From NCBI RefSeq assembly GCF_025452095.1, contig NZ_CP104877.1:1488001-1552000 (forward strand): a DNA stretch of 64,000 bases, read 5' to 3'. Source of the stretch: Paenarthrobacter sp. JL.01a. GTDB lineage: Bacteria > Actinomycetota > Actinomycetes > Actinomycetales > Micrococcaceae. This document shows, piece after piece, positions 59,077 to 64,000 of this stretch (its first letter is position 1; each line of letters starts with the position of its first letter). Below the pieces are notes generated by a model. The model was not told where the DNA came from, did no database searches, and was given only the letters and a program-made list of their open reading frames with translations. Both the position numbers and the translations under genes were made by a program.

Positions 59077-59123
59077 GCAAGCCTGCCGAACCTGTCATTT
59101 CCACCCTCGCTGCTCTGTCCCTG

Positions 59124-59966
59124 CTAGCTGCGCGGCATCAAGGTGCCGCCGGCGCCGAAGACGGGCCCCGCCGTCGGGCGCTTTGGCGTGATGCCGTCGC
59201 CGGAGGACTGGTGCCTCAATCGGCGGATGACCCACGGAACAAAGTACTCACGGGCCCAGACGAGATCCGAGGAGCGGGCTTCGCGCCACGTCCGTGGCGG
59301 GAGGGGCTTGGGCATCAGGGGCTCCAGGGTGTGCTGGACGTTCAGCGCGTCCAGGACCATCATGGCGATGGTGTGGTGGCCCAGGGGCGAAAAGTGAAGA
59401 CGGTCCGCGTCCCACATCTGGGGATCGGACAGCTGCCGCAGGGACCACATGTCGGCGATGATGGCGTCGTGGCGGGCAGCGACAGTCCGCAGGTTCTCGT
59501 TGTAGATGGCGACCTTGCCCCGGATCCGGCCCAGGACCGAAGACGCCGTGTCGGGGCCGTTGAACAGGACCACGGTGGCACCACCGGAGCTCAGCTCGCC
59601 TACAGCGGCGTCGAGCTTTTCGGCCAGGAGGTCCGGATCGCCCCCGGGCCGGATGAGGTCATTGCCGCCGGCTGAAATGGAGATAAGGTCTGGTTGCAGT
59701 TCCAGGCACGGGCCCACCTGCTCATCCACGATCTGCTGCAGCAGCCGCCCACGGATCGCCAGGTTTGCGTAGGCGAAATCCTCGTGTCCACGACCCAGCT
59801 CTTCGGCCACACGGTCTGCCCAGCCGCGGTTGCCGCCGGGATTTGCAGGTTCGGGATCGCCGATGCCTTCTGTGAACGAATCACCCAGTGCCACGTAACG
59901 GCTCCAAGGGTGCGTTTGAACAGGTTCGCCAGGTTCCACTAAATGATTGTTCTCACTCACGCTCAT
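59124..59966 (-). CDS. SGNH/GDSL-family hydrolase
   Basis: 280 residues from ATG 59966 (GGGGGCAGGAT upstream); the frame extends to 60107 without support. GDSL block I VALGDSFTEGIGDPE with the catalytic Ser, block II-type Gly (LAIRGRLLQ), block III ISAGGNDLIRPG with Asn, and block V DRLHFSPLGHHTIA with Asp-His. No signal peptide is visible, so it is probably cytoplasmic. It should hydrolyse an ester; the natural substrate is unknown. Divergent from the esterase gene at 60037. Confidence 0.9.
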   Translation of the reverse strand: MSVSENNHLVEPGEPVQTHPWSRYVALGDSFTEGIGDPEPANPGGNRGWADRVAEELGRGHEDFAYANLAIRGRLLQQIVDEQVGPCLELQPDLISISAGGNDLIRPGGDPDLLAEKLDAAVGELSSGGATVVLFNGPDTASSVLGRIRGKVAIYNENLRTVAARHDAIIADMWSLRQLSDPQMWDADRLHFSPLGHHTIAMMVLDALNVQHTLEPLMPKPLPPRTWREARSSDLVWAREYFVPWVIRRLRHQSSGDGITPKRPTAGPVFGAGGTLMPRS

Positions 59967-60036
59967 ATCCTGCCCCCTGACGCCCGACCTACGCCACCGT
60001 AGGTTGTTACTTGGGAGTAACTGCAAGAATGGAGCC

Positions 60037-60687
60037 ATGACTGAAGCCCCCGTTTTTCCCGCCCCCGTAGTCCTCTGGTCCCACGACGAAGCCGAGCGCG
60101 CCGGCAAGCCCCTGCTGGTCCTGCTGCACGGCTACGGTTCCAACGAGGAGGACCTCTTCAGCCTGGCAGGGCTCCTCCCGGATGGCTTCGTGGTGGCAGC
60201 CCTCCGCGCACCGATGCCCACGGGGCCGGGCTTCACCTGGTTCCCGTTGACGGCATCGATCGATTACTCCCTGGACGCAGTGAAGCTTGCCGCCGAGTAC
60301 GCCTTGGACTGGCTGGACACGGTCAAGGCCAACCACTCCTCGGTAACGCTGCTTGGATTCTCCATGGGCATGGCGATGGCGACCACGATGCTGCGCTACC
60401 GACCCGCGGACTTCGCTGCCGTCGTCGGGCTTTCAGGCTTTGTGGTGGACGCCGGAGCGGACGCGGCCTTCCGCGATGACGAACTGGACGGCTCTGTTCC
60501 CATGTTCTGGGGGCGCGACCAGCAGGACCCCGTCATTACGCAGGACAAGATCGAATACACGATGGGCTGGGTCCGGAAGCACGTGGACCTCACCAAGGTG
60601 CTCTACACAGGGATGTGGCATGGGATCAACCAGCAGGAAATCGGCCACGTAGGGGAGTTCCTCACCCACAAGGTCCTCAACGGTTGA
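60037..60687 (+). CDS. Carboxylesterase/phospholipase-type alpha/beta hydrolase
   Basis: 216 residues from ATG 60037. Oxyanion motif LLHGYGSNEEDLFSLAGLLPDG, nucleophile Ser in LLGFSMGMAMATTML and the catalytic His in WHGINQQEIGH. The compact size, no lid and YpfH-like layout match bacterial carboxylesterases of the dienelactone/lysophospholipase group. Substrate unknown. The TGA stop overlaps the left arm of a perfect 23-bp hairpin. Confidence 0.88.
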   Translation: MTEAPVFPAPVVLWSHDEAERAGKPLLVLLHGYGSNEEDLFSLAGLLPDGFVVAALRAPMPTGPGFTWFPLTASIDYSLDAVKLAAEYALDWLDTVKANHSSVTLLGFSMGMAMATTMLRYRPADFAAVVGLSGFVVDAGADAAFRDDELDGSVPMFWGRDQQDPVITQDKIEYTMGWVRKHVDLTKVLYTGMWHGINQQEIGHVGEFLTHKVLNG

Positions 60688-60748
60688 GTTTTTGTACACA
60701 TAACGCCCCTAAAAGGGGTTCTTAAGGGCGTTATGTGTACAAAAACTC
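60686..60748. terminator. Perfect 23-bp hairpin between convergent esterase and S4 genes
   Basis: Arms 60686-60708 and 60726-60748 are exactly complementary with a 17-nt loop containing a competing CCCC/GGGG stem. The arms are AT-rich (TTTTTGTACACATAACG), very unlike the surrounding DNA. Left arm starts within the esterase stop; the S4 stop is 7 bp beyond the right arm. T runs at each base of the stem would serve termination in both directions. Confidence 0.8.
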
Positions 60749-60755
60749 CGGAGGG

Positions 60756-60983
60756 TTAGGCGGTGGTGATCCGGACCGTCTGTCCGTTGACGGTCACGGT
60801 ATCGCCGGCATGGAGCTGGCGGCCGCGTCGCTCGTCGATTTCTCCGTTGACCTTGACCAGGCCGTTCTTGATGAGCTCCGCGGCCTCCACGCCGTCCTCC
60901 ACCAGGTTGGCGAGCTTCAACAGCTGGCCCAGGCGGATCATGTCGTCGCGGATGGGAATCTCTTCGATTTCGGGGTTGCTCAT
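60756..60983 (-). CDS. Small S4-domain RNA-binding protein (YbcJ-like)
   Basis: 75 residues, a single S4 domain: IRLGQLLKLANLVEDGVEAAELIKNGLVKVNGEIDERRGRQLHAGDTVTV, the canonical alpha-L RNA-binding motif with basic residues. It probably binds structured RNA or the ribosome; no partner is known. It is divergent from the transporter gene with start codons about 32 bp apart. Confidence 0.9.
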   Translation of the reverse strand: MSNPEIEEIPIRDDMIRLGQLLKLANLVEDGVEAAELIKNGLVKVNGEIDERRGRQLHAGDTVTVNGQTVRITTA

Positions 60984-61002
60984 ACAGCAATGATGCCTGA
61001 AG

Positions 61003-61008
61003 TAGTGT
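61003..61008 (+). promoter_or_regulatory. Putative leaderless -10 of the DMT transporter gene
   Basis: TAGTGT matches TANNNT and lies seven bases before GTG 61016. No Shine-Dalgarno is present. It supports 61016 over the upstream GTG codons at 61007 and 61010. Confidence 0.4.
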
Positions 61009-61015
61009 GGTGACG

Positions 61016-62011
61016 GTGCCGCAGCCTTCGTCCCGTCCCGCCCTTCCTTTGGCCGTCGGCCTCATCCTCGCACTTGTCACCGGCTTGGTGCTCCCGATTC
61101 AGGGACGCATCAACGGGGCACTGAGCGCTGTCCTGAACGACGGCATTGCCGCTTCCGTAGTGAGCTTCACCACGGGCCTGGCAGTGATTGCCGTGATTTC
61201 CCTGAGCACACCAAAGGGCAGGACCGGGCTGCGGAGCATCGTACCCGCCGTCCGCAGCCGCAGCTTCCCGCCCTTCTACGTGATGGCCGGTGGCGTCGGA
61301 GCTTTCTTCGTTTTCGCACAGTCCTACACCGTGGGCCTTCTGGGCGTGGCCGTGTTCACGGTTGCCTCGGTGACCGGCCAGACCCTCAGCGGTCTGTTGG
61401 TGGATCGGCTCGGCATTGCCCCGGGCGGCAAACGCTCCATCACGGGACTGCGGGTGTTGGGCAGTGTCCTCACTGTCGCGGCGGTCGCGTGGGCGGTGTC
61501 GCCGCATTTCGGCGTCTCCACCGACGTCGGAATGATGGTGTTGCCGATCTTGCTGCCGCTTTTGGCGGGTTTCCTGATGAGCTTTCAGCAAGCCATGAAT
61601 GGTACGGCCACCGTGCACTACGGCACGCCCCTGGCCACGACGGTGGTCAATTTCCTGGCAGGATCGGTGGTGTTGTGGATCGCCTGGCTGATCAAGGCGT
61701 CGCTCGTGGGAACCGGCAATCCGTTGCCCGCACAGTTGTGGTACTACCTTGGCGGCCCACTGGGCTGCGTTGCGATCGGCCTGGCGGCCCTGCTGGTCCG
61801 CAGCCTCGGCGTTCTTATCACCGGCTTGGGCATGATTGCCGGGCAACTGCTGGGGTCGCTGATGCTCGACGTCGTGATCCCCACTTCCGGTACGGTGGTC
61901 GCCTTGCCCACGGTGCTGGGCACCCTGCTGACCCTTGCCGCGATCATCGTTGCCACTTTGCCGTGGCCCAAGGGAGCATTCGCACGGAGAGGTGCGGCGA
62001 AAGGCCGGTAG
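61016..62011 (+). CDS. DMT-family transporter (duplicated YdcZ/DUF606 type)
   Basis: 331 residues from GTG 61016 (GTG 61007 or 61010 possible). About ten TM segments in two related halves, each with a PIQGRINGALS / FQQAMNGTATVHYGTPLATTVVNFLAG-like motif, so this is an internal duplication of the five-TM DUF606 unit. The YdcZ family belongs to the drug/metabolite transporter superfamily; substrate unknown. Followed by glyS after 113 bp. Confidence 0.88.
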   Translation: MPQPSSRPALPLAVGLILALVTGLVLPIQGRINGALSAVLNDGIAASVVSFTTGLAVIAVISLSTPKGRTGLRSIVPAVRSRSFPPFYVMAGGVGAFFVFAQSYTVGLLGVAVFTVASVTGQTLSGLLVDRLGIAPGGKRSITGLRVLGSVLTVAAVAWAVSPHFGVSTDVGMMVLPILLPLLAGFLMSFQQAMNGTATVHYGTPLATTVVNFLAGSVVLWIAWLIKASLVGTGNPLPAQLWYYLGGPLGCVAIGLAALLVRSLGVLITGLGMIAGQLLGSLMLDVVIPTSGTVVALPTVLGTLLTLAAIIVATLPWPKGAFARRGAAKGR

Positions 62012-62124
62012 GGTAGGAGTCAGCAAATTTTCCCCAAACACCCCGCCGGGCGACCTTGTCCGGAACCGGGGCCAACCACCCGCGGACCGCACCCAGCGGC
62101 CCTGTAGAACAAATGGAGTTACCC

Positions 62125-63510
62125 ATGGCAGCAAAATCCGTCCTTGACCAGGTCATTTCCCTCTCCAAACGAAGGGGCTTTGTCTTCCAGGCCGGTGAAA
62201 TCTATGGTGGCTCCCGCTCTGCATGGGATTACGGTCCCCTCGGTGCGGAACTGAAGGAAAACATCAAGCGCCAGTGGTGGCAGAGCATGGTCCGCGGCCG
62301 CGAAGACGTCGTTGGCCTTGACTCCTCGGTGATCCTTCCCCGCCAGGTATGGGAAGCTTCCGGCCACGTCGAGGTTTTCTCGGACCCCCTGGTTGAGTGC
62401 CTTTCCTGCCACAAGCGCTACCGCGCGGACCACCTTGAAGAAGAATACGAGGAAAAGAAGGGCCGCCCTCCCGAGAATGGCCTGGCTGACATTGTTTGCG
62501 CCAACTGCGGCACCCGCGGACAGTGGACCGAACCCCAGGAATTCTCGGGCCTCCTGAAGACCTTCCTCGGCCCTGTAGCCAGCGAAGAAGGCCTGCACTA
62601 CTTGCGTCCGGAAACGGCACAGGGCATCTTCGTCAACTTCAACAACGTGCTCACCACTTCGCGGAAGAAGCCGCCGTTCGGCATCGGCCAGATCGGCAAG
62701 TCCTTCCGTAACGAAATCACGCCCGGTAACTTCATTTTCCGCACCCGTGAGTTCGAACAGATGGAGATGGAGTTCTTCGTCGAGCCAGGCACGGACGAAG
62801 AATGGCACCAGTACTGGATGAAGGAGCGCATGTCCTGGTACCGGGACCTGGGCATCCGCGAAGAGAACCTCCGCTTCTTCGAGCACCCGCTTGAGAAGCT
62901 CAGCCACTACTCCAAGGGCACCACGGACATCGAGTACCGCTTCGGGTTCCAGGGCTCCGAGTGGGGCGAGCTCGAAGGCATCGCCAACCGTACGGACTTC
63001 GACCTCTCCACGCACGCCAAGGCTTCCGGCACGGACCTTAGTTACTTCAACCAGGCCACCAACGAGCGCTACACGCCGTACGTGATCGAACCCGCCGCCG
63101 GCCTGACCCGGTCCTTCATGGCGTTCCTGATCGACGCGTACACCGAGGACGAGGCACCCAACGCCAAGGGCGGCGTCGACGTCCGAACCGTACTCAAGCT
63201 CGACCCGCGACTGGCCCCGGTCAAGGCCGCAGTCCTGCCGCTGAGCCGCAACGAGGACCTCTCGCCGAAGGCCAAGGCGCTGGGCGCCCAGCTGCGCAAG
63301 AACTGGAACATCGACTTTGACGACGCCGGTGCCATCGGCCGCCGCTACCGTCGCCAGGACGAAATCGGCACCCCGTTCTGCATCACCGTGGATTTCGACA
63401 CCCTCGAAGACCAGGCCGTGACCATCCGCGAGCGCGACACCATGAGCCAGGAACGCGTGTCCCTGGACAAGGTCGAAGGCTACCTGGCCGCACGCTTGAT
63501 CGGCGCCTAG
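62125..63510 (+). CDS. glyS: Glycyl-tRNA synthetase, class II homodimeric type
   Basis: 461 residues from ATG 62125 (TGGAG upstream); an in-frame ATG at 62113 is less likely. Class II motifs: [31 protein letters not shown], motif 2 with [30 protein letters not shown] and motif 3 [13 protein letters not shown] zinc-binding-like insertion with CLSCHKRYR and CANCGTRG is visible. It charges tRNA(Gly). No T-box or other leader element was seen in the 113-bp upstream region, only a weak TAGGGT (62009-62014). A GNAT gene follows after two bases. Confidence 0.97.
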   Translation: MAAKSVLDQVISLSKRRGFVFQAGEIYGGSRSAWDYGPLGAELKENIKRQWWQSMVRGREDVVGLDSSVILPRQVWEASGHVEVFSDPLVECLSCHKRYRADHLEEEYEEKKGRPPENGLADIVCANCGTRGQWTEPQEFSGLLKTFLGPVASEEGLHYLRPETAQGIFVNFNNVLTTSRKKPPFGIGQIGKSFRNEITPGNFIFRTREFEQMEMEFFVEPGTDEEWHQYWMKERMSWYRDLGIREENLRFFEHPLEKLSHYSKGTTDIEYRFGFQGSEWGELEGIANRTDFDLSTHAKASGTDLSYFNQATNERYTPYVIEPAAGLTRSFMAFLIDAYTEDEAPNAKGGVDVRTVLKLDPRLAPVKAAVLPLSRNEDLSPKAKALGAQLRKNWNIDFDDAGAIGRRYRRQDEIGTPFCITVDFDTLEDQAVTIRERDTMSQERVSLDKVEGYLAARLIGA

Positions 63511-63512
63511 CC

Positions 63513-64000
63513 GTGGCATTGGAATACCGCGAATGGAAGGAAGGCGACGACCTCGCCCTCCTGGAGATCTGGGGTGGTCCTGAGACCCTCCCGGCCGAGC
63601 AGTTCCGTGCTGCCCTCGCGCCCTCGAGCAACCAGCCCTGGCGGCGGTGCATCGTGGCCGAAGACGTGGTGGACGGCGTGCGGATTCCTGTTGCGGCGGG
63701 TGTGGTCCACGAGGCCTCGCTTCACCCGGAACGGCTGTGGGCCTACATCGAGGTTGCCAAGGACCACCGCCGCGAAGGTGTCGGTGCAACCTTGCTGACC
63801 ATGCTTCGCGCCGAAGCCGGCAACGCGCCGTCGGGCGTTTCGAAGCTGCGCAGCAAGGTAGAGCCGGACACTGCCGGTGCGGCGTTCGCCGCCGCTGCCG
63901 GTCTTGCACCGATCCAGCGCTCCCAGCTGGTGGTCGTGGACCCGGAGCCGCTCCCGCTTCCGCGGTTCGGCGATGGCTCCGAGGAAGCCGCGTCCGAGCG
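63513..64000 (+). CDS. GNAT-like acetyltransferase (3' partial)
   Basis: The frame from GTG 63513 is open to the window end (162 codons seen). VPVAAGVVHEASLHPERLWAYIEVAKDHRREGVGATLLTMLRAEA-type acetyl-CoA-binding motif A (RREGVGATLL) is clear. The upstream portion starts EYREWKEGDDLALLEIWGG, typical of a GNAT family often located after glyS in Arthrobacter-like genomes as I recall. It is two bases after glyS and probably co-transcribed. A second GNAT half may follow beyond the window; it cannot be judged. Confidence 0.75.
   Translation, partial: MALEYREWKEGDDLALLEIWGGPETLPAEQFRAALAPSSNQPWRRCIVAEDVVDGVRIPVAAGVVHEASLHPERLWAYIEVAKDHRREGVGATLLTMLRAEAGNAPSGVSKLRSKVEPDTAGAAFAAAAGLAPIQRSQLVVVDPEPLPLPRFGDGSEEAASE

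Noticed and set aside
62012..62124. T-box leader before glyS
   Set aside because: No AGGGTGG-type T-box sequence, specifier loop or terminator hairpin could be recognised in the 113-bp region.

Overview
The window is a high-GC, densely packed chromosomal segment from an actinobacterium. Protein sequence and gene content (SAM-IV riboswitch, gatCAB, EssC-type ATPase beside FHA proteins, tdh/kbl, many GTG starts) point to Arthrobacter or Paenarthrobacter. That assignment is by recognition of family-level features, not by a database search. No rRNA, tRNA, insertion sequence, prophage or CRISPR array was seen. Both ends cut genes: a TgpA-like gene at the left and a GNAT gene at the right.

Layout. 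(1) 1-13418 is one translationally coupled operon: a degenerate transglutaminase-like membrane protein, an RDD-FHA protein, a PP2C phosphatase, a zinc-ribbon/FHA protein, a membrane Ser/Thr kinase, an FHA-like/winged-helix protein and a 1482-residue EssC/EccC-type FtsK-SpoIIIE ATPase. It looks like the bifidobacterial PFNA-type kinase cluster joined to a type VII-secretion motor. (2) 13466-20444 holds ligA, an IMPase, a COG4637 ATPase, a flavin monooxygenase, a GNAT protein and RidA. (3) 20521-24550 is a citrate-type two-component system divergent from a CitMHS transporter. (4) 24610-31183 holds an LCP protein, a CtaG-like protein, gatCAB and a small DUF5666-like secreted protein. (5) 31478-37555 is a sugar ABC importer without its ATPase, a LacI regulator and a Gfo/Idh/MocA dehydrogenase, with a well-formed promoter and operator. 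(6) 37646-43470 is a LysR regulator divergent from tdh-kbl (threonine to glycine and acetyl-CoA), then a D-amino-acid dehydrogenase-like flavoprotein and hutI. (7) 43543-52198 is a secreted GH101 endo-alpha-N-acetylgalactosaminidase divergent from an Aga-type operon (SIS deaminase, ROK kinase, tagatose-6-P-type kinase, class II aldolase, DeoR repressor), a self-contained O-glycan/GalNAc utilisation locus lacking only a deacetylase and transporter. (8) 52208-57401 includes a phosphatase/CPBP divergent pair, a VOC protein, metY and a SAM-IV riboswitch controlling metX. (9) 57447-64000 is housekeeping and small genes (SHOCT, AlkZ-like, SGNH hydrolase, esterase, S4 protein, DMT transporter, glyS, GNAT).

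The strongest unexplained signals are: a T-x-(M/V/L)-R motif repeated five times in the disordered linkers of the kinase and its FHA partners; a catalytic Cys-to-Asp change in the transglutaminase domain; a two-copy 68-bp palindrome family at convergent gene ends, plus several other very long 3'-end hairpins; back-to-back apparent leaderless promoters sharing a -10 region; and a motif pair shared by the metY and metX promoters.
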